Positions 34,563 through 47,773 of a stretch of DNA of 64,000 nt are shown piece after piece. A model generated the notes under the pieces. The model saw only the letters and a list, made by a program, of their open reading frames with translations, was not told the origin of the DNA and searched no databases. This DNA comes from Grammothele lineata (lineage: Eukaryota; Basidiomycota; Agaricomycetes; Polyporales; Polyporaceae), in assembly GCA_002150815.3 (NCBI GenBank), contig NDFF03000038.1, forward strand, positions 1-64,000, in the 5' to 3' direction. A program made the translations under genes and the position numbers. The stretch's first letter is position 1; the number at the start of each line of letters is the position of its first letter.

Positions 34563-36766
34563 ATGTCTTGGAAGATAGGCAAGAGCAAGTCGAAGCAGTC
34601 CGCGAACGGGCTCTCCATCCAGGACATGGCCATGGACGCCCGCTCGACGACGCCCACGCCCGGGAACCCGAGCGGGAAGCCCCAGTCGGGCCTGCTCGCC
34701 ATCCGCGTCCTCTGGGCCGAGAACCTCGCGCTCCCGGGCGGCGCCGCCGTCCCGCCCGCGGTGCAGGCCGCGCTGAACTCGCAGCAGGCCAAGGTCGCCG
34801 CGTCCGTGTCGCCCTCGAGCGTCACCCAGCACCGGCTCGCGAATAGGAGGAGCAATAGGGATAGCGTCCAGCGCACGCAGTGCTGGTGGCTGCCGTACCT
34901 CGTCATGGAGTTTGAGGTCAACCAGGTGCTCATCACCCCGCTCGGTGGCGAGCTCAGCAAGCCGCTGTACATGTACGAGACGAATTTGTGAGTATTTCTG
35001 CGCCTTTTCCTTGATTTTTGAAGATGGGCGTTGAGATGGGTGCGGTTGCGTGCAGCGACGTGTCTCGGCACTCGGAGATCTCCATCCAGTGCTACCTGCG
35101 TACGGAGGAGCCGAAGCGCGGGGGCGACGGGATCGCGGACGACATGGGCAACGACCTCTTCATGGGCGGCGTGCGGTTTATGCCCGACTTCGACGACCCG
35201 TCCCTCCAGGAGCAGTGGTATGACCTGGCAGGCGGCTCGGGTAGGATCCAAATCGGTGTGGCGTTCAAGCCGAGCACGGTACGTCGGCCCCTCTGTGCCT
35301 CCATCTTTTCACTGTCGCGCCGCGACCGTGTTGCTGACTGTATGCGCCGGCCGTCCAGGGCCAATCGCTCACCATTGACGACTTTGAGCTCATCACTGTC
35401 ATCGGGAAGGGCAGCTTCGGGAAGGTGCGGTCGAATTGGGTTCAGGGGTCCGAGATGTCCGCTGACGCTGTCGACGCGCTAGGTGATGCAAGTCCGCAAG
35501 CGCGACACATCCCGTATCTATGCGCTCAAGACGATCCGCAAGCAGTACATCGTGCAGCGAGGCGAGATTACGCACACACTCGCGGAGCGGCTGGTCCTGG
35601 CGCGCGTGAACAACCCGTTCATCGTGCCCCTGAAGTTCAGCTTCCAGTCCGAGCAGAAGCTTTACCTCGTGCTTGCGTACGTACGATACTCTGATCGGTG
35701 TCTTCATTTCCTGACAAGCGGTGACACAGCTTCGTCAACGGGGGAGAGCTCTTCCACCACCTTCAGCGAGAGCAGAGGTTCAACGAGGTGCGGTCGCGCT
35801 TCTACAGTGCAGAGCTGCTGCTCGCGCTCGAGCATCTCCACGAGCTTGACGTGGTGTACCGGTGAGTCTGACAAATCAGGAAACTCTGAACTATACCTGA
35901 CAGTGGACTGTTCATCCAGTGACCTGAAACCGGAGAACATCCTGCTGGACTACACGGGTCACATTGCGCTGTGCGACTTCGGTCTGTGCAAGCTCAACAT
36001 GAAGGACTCGGACAAGACGAACACGTTCTGCGGTACGCCCGAATACCTCGCTCCTGAGATCCTGTGTGGCCAGGGTTACAGTACGTCCCCCATGTCGAAT
36101 GCGTCTACTTTTACTTACTTCGCGCTCTAGACAAGACCATCGACTGGTGGACGCTTGGTGTGCTCTTGTATGAAATGCTGTCAGGTCTCCCGCCGTTCTA
36201 TGATGGTCTGCGCACCTGAGTATGTCACATGTCGACGGATGCTGACGACTGCCCACAGAGAACACGGACACGATGTACCAGAAGATTCTGCACGACCCGC
36301 TCGTCTTCGGTGACGATATCGGCGTTGAGGCGCGCAGCATCCTGACGGGGCTGCTCACTCGGGACCCGACGCAGCGCCTGGGTGTTAATGGGGCGGAGGA
36401 GATCAGGTCGCACCCGTTTTTCGCGAACCACATCGACTTCCAAAAGCTCATCCAGAAGAAGATCCAGCCTCCATTCAAGCCGAGCGTGTCGAGCCCAGTG
36501 GTGCGTTTGCATGCAGCGATCACTGCCATCTGTCTGATTCTCACCCGGGTGATTGGTGCACAGGACGTGTCCAACTTTGACACCGTGTTCACGACGGAGG
36601 CGCCGATGGACAGTGTGGTAGAGGGTTCGCAGCTGTCGCAGACCGTACAGGCTCAGTTCGCAGGTGCGTTTATGAAGAGGCGGTGTTGTTTGTGCACCTC
36701 GTTGACCGTACCGCTTTCATAGGCTTTTCGTACGACGGCACGCACATGCCCATCAGCCCGTCGTAA
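34563..36766 (+). CDS. YPK1: C2-domain AGC protein kinase, Ypk1/Gad8 type (TORC2 effector)
   Basis: Ten exons (34563-34987, 35056-35278, 35359-35424, 35483-35676, 35730-35861, 35920-36080, 36131-36205, 36259-36500, 36564-36663, 36723-36766) give 553 residues. The N-terminal part is a C2-like domain ([28 protein letters not shown]). The kinase core follows: GKGSFGK (232-238), catalytic Lys254 in YALK, YRDLKPEN with Asp348, DFG 366-368 and activation-loop Thr382 in [12 protein letters not shown] (the PDK1 site). The tail has [11 protein letters not shown] (turn-motif region) and the hydrophobic motif FAGFSY with Ser542. This matches fungal YpkA/Ypk1/Gad8, which act downstream of TORC2 in membrane lipid and stress control. 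Sch9 also has a C2 domain, but the tail fits Ypk better. Confidence 0.88.
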
Positions 36767-37456
36767 TCCTGCACGCCGAAGGGTGCCATTTTTCATCTCA
36801 TCTCTACTCACGCATATCGTAGTGTCTCCGGAGGAAGGTCTAACATACACATCTACACTTTCTGGTCAATATCTGAGCGATGCCCCTACTCACTAGTCTC
36901 TCCTTACACGTACCGCACCATCGCTAATCGCTCCTTCACGCTGCTCTTTGTCGTCGCGTTCGCTTGTTCTCGGTCTGTCTGCATCCAGCTCGTGCCCGCG
37001 CACGCCCACGTTGTCTATCTGAACCCAATGTTACAATATATATCACTTGTACACCTCCCGTCTCTCCTTCGGGGCGCCGACGCGGAACAGCCCTCCGCAT
37101 CCGAGATGTACGTGGACTTCATCTGCGGCACAGCCGCGCAGCCCGGGGCCCTGCGCAAGGAGCGTGCGTCGTGCGTGTCTACCGCAGTGAATCCGGAAGG
37201 CCTGCGTGTACGAAGAGGTCGAGGTTAGGACTGGGAGTGCGCGGGCGGGCGAAGGAAGGAGCTGCCCTGCGTCTGCCACGCGGAGGCCAGCCGGCAGCTG
37301 GGCTTCACTGAAACGGGCGGGCGCCTGTGGCGGGAGCGTCATCAACCCCTTGGACGGGCAGGCGTCCGAGCGCACTCTCCCTATCTCTCCCACACTCCAC
37401 TCTCAGTCTCCCGTCCCTCGCCCTCCGCCCGCCGCTCTCCGCCCCGCCCCGCCAAA
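36767..37456. other. Intergenic
   Basis: 3' flank of the AGC kinase and a C/T-rich leader just before the VAP start codon. No gene is seen. Confidence 0.5.
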
Positions 37457-38932
37457 ATGTCCGTCTCGCTCAACCCCAGCAGCGTCCTGGGGTTCAACAG
37501 TGCGTCTTCTGCCTCGCTCGCCGTCCCCGCGCGCACGCTGACGCCAGCCCTTTGCCCGTTGTGCAATTGCCGCCCCGGTGTCCCGCGTCTCGCTCTGTTT
37601 GTCCCTCTCGCGCCTCGCCGTGCGCTGGCCGTGCAGGACCGTTCACCCAGTCCGTGAAGCGTTCGCTGCAGATCACGAACAACAATGCGCAGCCGGTTGC
37701 GTTCAAGGTCAAGACGACCGCCCCCAAGGTCAGTCCGCGCGCTCAATTTCGCTCGTCCGCGGACAAACGCTCACCGCGGGCTCTCGTCTTGCTTTTACGA
37801 TGACAGCTTTACTGCGTAAGGCCGAATTCGGGGAGAGTAGAGCCGGGAGAGGCTGTGGAGGTCGCAGGTACGTGGCACGTCTTGTGCTTGGTCGATGGAT
37901 GGTGTCGTTGAATGGTGTTTGTGTGCTGTTCAGTGATGCTGCAAGCTATGAAGGAGGACCTCCCTATCAACGCCAAGTGCAAAGACAAGTTCCTCATCCA
38001 GAGCACCGTCATCACCCCCGAGAAGGAGGCCATGTCTCTCCAGGATATGGTGCGCCTTTGAATGTTCGTCATTATTGATTGATGGCTAACGGCTTGCGGG
38101 GCGCCAGTGGAACGTTGAGGGCGACGAGGTTCACTCGCAGAAGATTCGCGTCGTGTACCTGCCTCCTGAGGGCCAGACTGTTCCAGAGGAGGACGAGTCC
38201 CATGCAAACATGAGCTCACTATTGACCGTTCCTGGACAAGATGTCAGTCTCTCACCAAGTTCTCCGCGTTTCCCTTCATACTCATTCTCCGTGTCATAGA
38301 ACTATGCTACCGTGCGCCAAAACCCTTACACCAACGGCCACGCAACTCGCGAACCGAGCGGCGAAGATGCCACAGTCCACGTCGTTGCGCCAGAGGAGCC
38401 CCAGCACGACGCCCCTTCGAGCCCGCCGCACGTCGCCGTCTCCCCTCCAGAAGTCGCCCCACCAGAATCTCAATTCCAGAGCGAAGACAGCGTCGGTGTT
38501 GTCAACGTCAGCGTCCACGCACCTCCCCCGCCTCGCGCCGCGTCACCCCCTCCCTCACCCGCGCCCCCACGCCGCGAGGTGCCGCCCCCGGCGCAGGTCA
38601 TTGTGCAGGACCCCAACCCGGAGCTAGTCAAGAAGCTCGAGGAGGCGCAGGCCGAGATCGAGCGGCTGCGCTCGTTGATCGCGTCGATGCCAGAGCCGAG
38701 CGTCGCGCCAACGTCGGTGACGGGCGCGACAGAGATGCGGCACAGGCGGCGCGCGCCTGCACCCGCGTCGGACGACGGGAGCAGCGTGTACGATGGCCGG
38801 AGCGACTACGACGGCCGGACGGAGGTCGGGAGCTATGTCGGGAGCGAGGTCGCGCCGCCCGACGGCGTGCCATTACAGGTCGTGATCATCATCGCGCTCG
38901 GTGTGTTCGTCACCACGTACCTCTTCTTCTGA
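37457..38932 (+). CDS. SCS2: VAP-family ER tether (Scs2-like)
   Basis: Six exons (37457-37499, 37637-37728, 37807-37867, 37934-38049, 38108-38242, 38300-38932) give 359 residues. The MSP domain occupies the first 130 residues, with the VAP signature VAFKVKTTAPKLYCVRPNSG that forms the FFAT-peptide pocket, then FLIQSTVITPEKEA. A Pro-rich disordered linker and a coiled coil (PELVKKLEEAQAEIERLRSL) follow, and the C-terminus is a single membrane segment (about 341-359). VAP proteins sit in the endoplasmic reticulum and hold lipid-transfer proteins and plasma-membrane contacts. Confidence 0.93.
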
Positions 38933-39840
38933 AGCGTCTTCCCCCGTCCCTTGTTCTCCTTTTTCGTTTCTGCTGTGGTTGCGACGTGATGATGGAGAGA
39001 TGCTTGTGATGTCTGGGCCGGACGTACATACGCTGTCTAGTTTGTCGGTTGTTTTTTTTTCTCTTTTTTATTTGCGTTTTCTTCTCCGCCGCGTCCCGTT
39101 GTGGTTATTGTATCGTCGATGCCCGTGTCTTGCACGGCAATGCCTTCGCACCATCGGGGCCACGGCTCCCAGGACGCAGTTGTTGTCGTCTTCGACGTGG
39201 ATAGTCCCCTTCCGCTCCCTTCACCCCGTTTGTTCGTCGATACCGCGCGTCCCCCCAGTGCGCACCGTCCGCTCCCTCGCTTCTACACTCTGTCTCTCCT
39301 CCCTCCCTCTCTCTCTTCTCTACTGCCAATCAACCCCTCGAAGCCCCCACCCGCCTGCCCACCCGCTGTGCTAGCTTTGCCCCTGCGCGCGCGCCCAGAA
39401 CCCCACCTATGGTACCACTCAGCTTGTGCATATTTTATCACCAACTCCTAGGAGCACGGAATAGCATTACACATGCGCATGTTACATAGCGAGCGATCAC
39501 CCCAGCACCCTCCCCTCCGGGCTCGGGGAGCTCAGTGCGATACATATGGGGGCATGACGGGCCCAACTTGAAGGGGATTGCCGAAAACGGCATGGGCGGA
39601 GGCGGTCAATGCACACGCACACATGTTTAGCGCCCGCGCTGTGATGGGCGAGGGACAATGAACTTTGAAGTTTGGGCGACCGCCTTTGTTCGTGTTTTGC
39701 TCTGCTGCCTTTGCCAAACCACCTATGCGCCTCGCTTCGTGCCCTTTCGTCCGCGCGTGGGATGGGCGAATGTTCTCCACTTCGCTTACTCCTCCCACCG
39801 CTCTGCCATCAAGTCTGGACGGAATGCTGATTGTATGCAT
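38933..39840. other. Intergenic
   Basis: T-rich 3' flank of the VAP gene (poly-T around 39052-39070), then pyrimidine-rich DNA. No gene is seen. Confidence 0.5.
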
Positions 39841-40066
39841 ATGTCATCGCGGGTCCATGATGAGACCGGTACGTCTACAACTTGCACTCTACTGCGGCTA
39901 GAAACCATCTCACCGTGCGTAACATATCTGTATTTAATCAGGAAACAACGCGTTCAATATCAAGGGCGGGCGCGCGGCGCTGTCTGTGACGATCCATGAA
40001 GCTACTGGAAGCGGTCGGCGACACTCCCTGCTGCCCGTGCTCGGCCCATTGGAGGACATAACCACG
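39841..40066 (+). CDS. Possible small hypothetical gene, 5' exons only
   Basis: An ATG at 39841 with donor after 39868 and an acceptor at 39941 join in frame to an exon ending before GTGCGT at 40067. The translation includes NNAFNIKGGRAALSVTIHEA. A further open stretch after an acceptor near 40325 (NGDIVGLARNFDLVGELERG) could continue it. I recognise no family and cannot fix the 3' end. Composition and splice signals are gene-like, but this may be a decayed gene. Confidence 0.2.
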
Positions 40067-41354
40067 GTGCGTTACTTATCTACGCGTATCCTGGAGCGAT
40101 GCCTCCATATCTCTAGTCGAGGTCCCCTTGTTCCCCCCATTACCCTTTGTTTCCTTTCTCGCGCTGCCGTTACCGGCGCGTCTTCATCATTGATTCTGTT
40201 TCGTCGCCCTACTTCGGGGTCGCGTGTTGCTAGTTGTGTGTCCGTTGTTTGAACGTTATCGCAATATACCTTGTTCCCTATATGCGTCCGCCACTGTCGT
40301 GCGCTCACAGCGGCCATGTGTGTAGAATGGCGACATCGTGGGCCTAGCTCGGAATTTTGATCTTGTGGGTGAGCTCGAGCGCGGCTTGTTGTCCCCCTTT
40401 TCGACGACTGACCGGGCCCCGTCTGCAGCGATTAACGGCGTGTTATTTGTCCCACTATGGTCGAGCTGTTTCTGTGCGCGACGATCAAGCCAGAGGGAGT
40501 ACATGCGGCAGGCAATTGGATCGCAACTTCTCGGGGCTTCCGAACCACCACGTGTAATCGAACGAGCTCCCCTCCGACGGAAACACAATGGCCGTCGACA
40601 AGGCGGACGCAGAAGGCTTTTCCGTGCGGCACAGCGCGTTCAGGCACTTGGCGGGGGGCTTGACGTCGGCAAGCGTGGCTCGATGAAGTGCGTAGGTCGT
40701 ATAGACTCCCGATAGCAACGTGCTGACAGCGGGCTGTCCTTCAGGGCTCGAAGAAGGAGCGTCGGATCGATGTCGTGGGCACGACTCGGCGCTCGCAGCT
40801 CTCCCATGACCTCTAATGACCTCGAGCTCTCGCGCTTATCGTGCCTGTGTCTACGAGATACATCTGTTACCTTTCAGCTGTGACTGGGGCACTCGTTCCC
40901 CCGCGACGAGATGTACTACGTCTCCACCGTCCTCTACATTTCGTTGATCCTCCTCGTCCTCCCTCCTTCCGCTTCGCTGCCTCCTACATACTCCTTGTCG
41001 ACCACCAGTACGGTCAAGGATTTCATGGTTGAACCGGTATGTGTCACGCTTCCTTTGACTATATTTGTTAGTCTTACAAGCGGCCGTGGGGAATAGGCGC
41101 CAGGTTATTCGGAAGTGTCGATCCCCGACCAGACGTCTCTGACAGACGCGATTGCAAGGAGCTCTTCCAGCATTCAATCTGTAGCCCCAGGAGAGCCCCC
41201 AGGCGGCCCAAGTCCTCTCACGCCAACAACTGAGCCTGTCGATGCGCAGCCACAACCTCCCCATGATGCGACCGACGAACCGAGCAGGTCTCATTACCCT
41301 GTGAAGGACGAATCTGAGGCTGGGGCTTGGAACGTTCCTGCTATTACGCTCACC
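40067..41354. other. Region upstream of FunK1 kinase A
   Basis: May hold the rest of the uncertain gene above. At 40911-41036 an ATG exon encodes a hydrophobic, signal-like segment (STVLYISLILLVLPPSASL) that could splice (acceptor at 41096) into the frame leading to kinase A; I did not include it because the ATG at 41355 matches the starts of the other four kinases. Confidence 0.35.
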
Positions 41355-44300
41355 ATGTCGGAGACCAGCGGACAAACCTACGGGTTCGGCGGGATGGATG
41401 CTGCTACTCGCTACTTACGGCTCGGTCGCGACGCTATCAACACACTCATCGGCCCCATGCCACCCCAAGCATTCATTGACACGTTTGTCAAACGCGAGGG
41501 CATGACCACAAAGGGTATGCCATCGTCTCGGGAGGCATTCAGTGAAGTCCCGGAGTCTGGAGCTACAGAAAATGTGATATACGAGCCCATGGTATGTCCG
41601 CAGAACCGCGTCTTGCATGTTCATACATCCTCATTCGTATCGTAGATTCGCGCCCTAAACGCTTTTGGAGGAGGACGCTGCCCTGGATTTCAGTTCTGGG
41701 ATACGTCCGGGCATGCTGATCAAAGTGGCGGCAAGGTCGGCTCCACGAAGCCAGACATCTGCGCCTATGCGCGGGATCATACACAATTCATCGAAGATGG
41801 GAAAACACAGAAAGGCAAAGGCCCAATGACCAAGGTAACTGACATGAGCTTCGTGGCTCTCTTCGTCGAAGTCAAGAAGAAGCTAGGCCTTGACTACTTC
41901 CGGGACGCTCCTCCGTCGCTTTCTAAGGCAGGTCGCGCTAAGTGGCAGTTCGTATCACATATACGCAACAATGATGAACGCCTCCGCAATCTCGGGCAAG
42001 CTGTCAGCTATGCTGTTGAGGCTTGCAAACGTCAGCACCGCCATTTCATCTTCTCCATTTCGATGTCGGGTTCGCACACACGTCTTATCCGATGGGATCG
42101 CGCGGGTACCATTGTCTCCGAATCATTCGACGTCCGCAAGCACCCTGATATCCTCTGTCAATTTCTGTGGTATTTCTCCCAACTGTCAGACACCGACATT
42201 GGGTACGACTTAACAGTGCTACCAACACAAACCGAAGAGGAGCGGAATATCTTCGAGCGCGCAGTCCGGGAGCATATTAAGACGCAAGTCAACGTGGTTG
42301 GCGATGACCTGAGGGAGATGCTCAATGATCACTTCGAACGAACCGCTGTCACGTCGATCAGCTTGCCCTCCTCAGATGGCAAACCCGGTTCCGGGGATCG
42401 TCTTCTCGTCTCCAGGCCTATGTCCGTTCCTTTATCCATAGCCGGCAGAGGAACACGTGTGTACTGGGCCGTACGTATACCCGCACGGGGTCAGAGCAAC
42501 TGGCCATCGGTGGTGCTGCTTAAGGACACCTGGAGATATAACCCAGATGGCGATGGTGTTGCTGAGCGAGAAGGTGACGTATTGGATGAGCTGAAGAAGA
42601 AGAACGTTCAGAACGTACCTGGAGTCTTGTATCACGGTGACGTGCCCAAAGTCACTATCATGGAGAACGACGGCTTGAATAGCTGGAAATACGAAGGTGA
42701 AAATTTTATGTTCGTCGTAGCCATCTCGCACATTAGGCTTACGCGCTTTCCATGGACCAGGAGAACAAACAACGTTGACACAGGATTTTTTGACTGCAGA
42801 TTGGGTCTGCGATACTACAGAGCGAAGGCTTGGCCAGTGTATCATCCGGCGTACCCATTATCGCATGGTCCTGGATGTGGCGGGATATACTCTACTGCAT
42901 CTCTCGGGGACGCGAGAGTTGCTCTTCGCGACTTACGACGTTTTCAGAGGTCAGAAATTCAACGATGCTCTTGGGCCGGCCACTCACCTCTGCGACTATT
43001 TAGCGTTGTGGGAAGCTTACCAGCTCCTTAAACGGATCCACAGAGACGTGACTCCGGGAAACATCATCCTGTTTCGTGATGGTCGGAATGGATTTCATGT
43101 TCCGCGAAACGGTTATATGGTCGACTGGGATCTCTCTCGCGCCGTTGCCCCTCATGGAATGACGAGTGCATGGGAGCTGTTCGAGGCCTCGGTGAGTTTA
43201 ATGGCGGAGAGTTCTTCGTAGCTCCTTTCTGATGTTTCTATCTTTCGTAGGCGACATGGCAATTCCTGTCATATCGAGTTTGCTCCTCCAGTGGCCAGCC
43301 TGCTGCTGTCGAGCATCTTGACAATCGAGAGACCACAGGCCTGGATGAAGACTTGCTTGACATTAAACGGACGATTACACCGATTCGAACTCACGGCTTT
43401 CCAGACGATCTAGAGTCCTTGTTTTACGTCGTTCTTTACTGCGCTCTCCTCTTCACTAAACACGCCATCCCTGGCCGGACGCTCAAGATTATATTGCGGA
43501 GAATGTTTGAAGTCTCCGAAGTACATCAGGGGATCCCGCAGGGGGGAGGAGGCAAACATACCAATATCACTCATCATTCGTTTTTGGGCGTCGGATGGTG
43601 GCCGAACCCCTCCATGAAAGCATGGCTGATCAAGTTCACCCACTTCCTCTGTCCGACTCAGGAAGCCCCCTTCATCGGCCAGATCGATCCCGTTGTGGCG
43701 AATATAACATGGAAGAAAATCTTGAACAGCATTCCGACCACCGACGTCAACGATAAGGTCAACAATCTTCTTGACGTATTCCCACAAATTTTTCGACACG
43801 ACCTACCGCAGAGCGTCCTTACCGGCCGTAACCAGGGGACTCAAACGAGTAGCAGAACCCTCCTTTTAAGCGACCGAAAGCGAAGGGCCACGGAACATCC
43901 CGCTGCACCCAAACGAAAGAGACCGCGCCCTCACGACGACAGTACTGGGATGACTAGCGCCCGCCGCAGTAGCAACGCCATGGGCCCTTCTACAACTCAT
44001 TACAACTCTTCACCCAGTTCAGCCGCACACAGTGCACTTAGTAATCGTCACAGGAACAATGCTGCATATCCTCGCGGGGAACGAGCGGACACAAGAGACT
44101 CCTCTGGTACTTGGCAATTGGGGCGGTTGCCGCCCTTGCTCTTGCCAGACGGGAAGGCTAATAGACATGGCATTGACGGAGTGAGGTATAATGGTCAGCA
44201 AACACAGGCCATCTCGCGGGCTCCGGGCCTCCCCACGGCCTATACTCAGGCGGCTGCTCCATCCCACATGCGCCCGCGACACAGTGCAAGGGAGGCTACC

Positions 44301-44465
44301 AACGAGAGCCGGGATGCGCCCCAACGCCATCTGGATACGAAGCCGGCACAAGACGCACCATCGCTAGGGCCTGGACTCGTCAACGCTTCGACGGGGATCG
44401 CACCGAACAGTGGGAATGCCGCTAAAGAAAGTACGAAAGGCAAGGGAAAGGCACGGGAGAGGTAG
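41355..44465 (+). CDS. FunK1 fungal-specific protein kinase A
   Basis: Five exons (41355-41591, 41646-42696, 42761-42949, 43004-43191, 43251-44465) give 959 residues. FunK1 kinases are a fungal kinase family expanded in Agaricomycetes; substrates are unknown. The N-terminal block has the GPMPPQAFID motif. The core has ARLIRWD-type HTRLIRWDRAGTIVSESFD, GRGTRVYWAV, a putative ATP-anchoring Lys in VVLLKDTW, HRD 505-507 with N512, DWD 533-535 at the DFG position and PDDLESLFYVVLYCALLF after the activation segment. It is the most diverged of the five: exon 2 is longer and the C-terminal tail is about 200 residues of Ser/Arg/Pro-rich disorder ending in a Lys/Arg cluster. Confidence 0.88.
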
Positions 44466-45096
44466 TAGCCTGGTAAGCCTCACTGGCAGGTTCTCAAGAG
44501 GGCCCAAGGTCGAGTTGGAGTCGTGCTTTGATACGTACAGAAGCGAAGAGGGCGACGGTGGCGGGGAGACACCAAAACAGTAGGGGTCGGAGAATGCTAA
44601 TGGCTTTAAGCGAATTAGTACTTAGTTGAGAACTCGTGTACGCCAGACTCATATGTAGCGCGCTGGCGAGCTGAGGTGTCAAAACTTCAAGCGATCATTT
44701 CTGTCAGTGAGGAACTCGAGGCGTTGGGAGCAAAGTTCAAACTTGTTCGCTCAGGCGAGTTCAAGATCCTCGTGACATTGGAGGAGTGACGCCCATGTTG
44801 GATTGCCGAGACGCCTGCGCGGCCAGAACCGCGTCTGACGGTGTGGCACTCGTCTAAGTCTCACCACCAGCGTTGTGTCCCGGCACCACTGCTCTCAGTC
44901 CTCCTTCAAAGAAACCGACACATCCTGCATCGTCCAGACCTTCACCCTCGGCCCCCTTCACCATTGTCTGTCGAATCCCGTACGCACAGTGGCAGTCTTC
45001 CCTGGACTCACTTCCCACCCGCCAAACCTCGAACATCACGGAGGCCATTGTACTCGGCCCCCCTTGTCGTTTGCGCCAGACCTCTCCATCCTGCCC
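44466..45096. other. Intergenic between kinases A and B
   Basis: 631 bases. No gene; the C/T-rich last 250 bases are the probable leader of kinase B. Confidence 0.5.
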
Positions 45097-47773
45097 ATGT
45101 CCTACGATGACTACTCGCCATGTGTATATGACGTTCCGACAGCCTACGACTCCACTGGCTCTCATACAGACGGACTTGATCCACGCTTTGCGACTATGCG
45201 ATGCAGAGACCATTTCAACGCCGGTAAACGCCGCATTGTGGGACCCATGCCGCCCCTTGAATTCATTGACTGGTTCCTTCCTTTCGTGGAGCCCGTGGAT
45301 GAGTTTCCGAGGCTCTCAAGTAGATACGCCTTCAACGCTCTTCCTTCCGATAGCGCAACGGAATCGGACATCTGGAAACCACTGGTATGTGCTAGTATTT
45401 GCTGGGTAGTAGCTTTAAAAAGTGACGAGTCTATCACAGCTTGCGTCGCTTCAGAAGAGAACAAAACATAAGTCACGATGTCCCGGTTTTGTTTTCGACC
45501 CCGCTACCCTGCGTAGTCAACGACCTCACAGGCGCGCTTTCATGAAGCCCCACATATGCTGCTACCGCGAGGAACACATAGATATTGTCCGTGCTTCGGA
45601 TAAAGCTTCCCGGTCCGATTTCGGGTACGCCGAGTTCTTCATCGATATCGCCCCCGATTCCTCTCGCGACCTCTTCTCAGATCCGCCTCCGGGCGCGTAT
45701 CCTGCAATCCGCAATTCTCACGAATTCTTACCCGACACGGACAATCGCGCACCCTTGGAGGAGGCTTTTGGCCAGCACATGTCCTACGTTGCCGAAGTCT
45801 TCGCTCGCCAGCCGCGTGTCTTTCTCTACACGTCGTATATGGTCGGCACGCGCGCGCGGCTCATTCGATGGGATCGGGCAGGTTGTGTAATGACTGAATC
45901 TTTCGACGTCCGCAAGAGCCCAGAAATCCTCTGCGATTTTCTATGGCGGTTCTCACACCTCACACACGGGGCTCGAGGCCACGACCTCTCCGTCCAACCT
46001 GCACTTCCGGAAGAAGAGGAGTTGTTCAAAAATGCCATAACAGAATATGCCCGTACGCAATTGATGCAGGACGAGGACCTCGAAAAGGCTGTTTCAAAGC
46101 ACTTTCAGCCTGGACAAGTGTTCTCGACCGTCGTACTACCACAGGACGCCATAGCTATCGAAGAGAATACCCGCCGCTTCCTTTTCTCTCGTCCAGTCGC
46201 GTCATCCCTGGCCACTGCTGGTCGATGCACGCGGGGATATTGGGCGGTAGATACACTAACGCACGCAGTCGTGTTTTTCAAGGACACGTGGCGCTCGGGT
46301 TCGGTTGGAGAGCTGGAAGGGGAGACTCTAAAACATCTGCAAGATCGTAACGTGCGCTACGTCCCTTCGGTTGTGTGTCATGGGGATGTCCCTCGTGGAT
46401 TCAGGGATGAGTGTCAGCTCAGTGGTATGCAATCACTCCGTGAGCCCCGTGTTTCGGCTAATACTCAAATCCATCCTTGTGTGCCTAGTGTACAGCACTC
46501 AAACATCCATGACGGACGTGTTGGTATCCTCTCCATGGATATGCCGCGTTCTCGGCGAGATAGTTGATGTCCTACCCCTGCGCCACTATCGCCTGGTCAT
46601 GGGCACTGTTGGACAGCCATTGAAGCTTTTTCGAGGTGCTAAAGAATTGCTGTACTCCACCTACGATGTCTTCACCGGTGAGCCTGTTTATGGAGCCTGC
46701 CGGTTGTAGCGAGAGCCTAACTGGTTGTATGGACATCTCCTAGCAATGCGAGATGCCTTTGCGAAGGCTTCTCGCCTCCATCGTGACGTCAGCTTGGGAA
46801 ATATCATACTGGTCAAAGAATCTTCGCCCGTCCGAAGGGGTTACTTGATTGATTGGGACTCTTCGTGCGAAGTGGACGATGCAGGTCAAGCAGTGGAGCC
46901 TGGGGCCGTCGTGAGTACTTCTATTATATGTAGTACGAAACCTACTGAGGATACAAATAGGGAACATGGAAATACATGTCGGCTCGTCTCCTCATGGGGG
47001 ACCCCAAGCATGAAATCAGGCATATCTTTCAGGACGACATGGAATCACTTCTCTACGTCGTGCTGTACTGCGCGTTGCGGTGGCAGCCCAACAATCTCAG
47101 GGGCGATCAACTAAGTCTCATTATCTACGAACTCTTCGAAGAAGCAACGTTGGCCTCCGGAGTTCTCGTGGGCGGCCTCGGGAAAAAGAGCAATGCCGAC
47201 TATCGTCACTACACCGACCGTGTTCATTACGCCAGCGGCAATCTCGAAAGTTGGTTATTGAAGATGATGCACTACCATGCACCTTACCTTCACACTCCGG
47301 AGAGGTTCAAGAACAAGTGGTCCGACCCGGACGCGATTGACGCATTCTGGGCCGACTTCCTCCGTACGCATCCTGACCTTGAACCCGCCAATCGCGTTGA
47401 GAAGAAGCCCTTCTACCTTAGTCGCTCAGAACAAGACTCCTACACACCTTCGCCTTCTCCCGACGTGTCGCGGCCCGCGACACCCCCCGAAGAATCCTCG
47501 CGCAGACGGAAGCGAGAGAAGATGTCTTCTGAACCATCGGCTGACTTACTTCCCAGTAAATCCGCGAGGCGTTCGGCCGCTTCCGCCCCGTCGAGGTCAC
47601 CCCCACGTGGCGAACAGACCCAAGACGAGGAGGCCGAAAGCTCGCGGCAGCAGAAGGATAGTCAGCCTGTTGAGACCGGTACGGCTGGCAGAGGGAAGCG
47701 GAAGTCCGGTGCACAAAGCTCCAGGGGTAAAGCACGCGGTCGGCCGCGTGGTAGGTCTCGGAAACGCAAATAA
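45097..47773 (+). CDS. FunK1 fungal-specific protein kinase B
   Basis: Five exons (45097-45384, 45440-46424, 46489-46677, 46744-46910, 46961-47773) give 813 residues. Motifs: SPCVYDVP start block, GPMPPLEFIDWF, ARLIRWDRAGCVMTESFD, GRCTRGYWAVD, Lys377 in VVFFKDTW, VCHGDVPRG, HYRLVMGTVGQP, HRDVSLGN (500-507), LIDWD (D524, D526) and QDDMESLLYVVLYCALRW. The tail after about residue 700 is Ser/Pro-rich and ends in a strongly basic Gly-Arg-Lys stretch like a nuclear signal or DNA-binding hook. Its closest relative in the window is kinase E; long blocks are almost identical. Confidence 0.9.
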
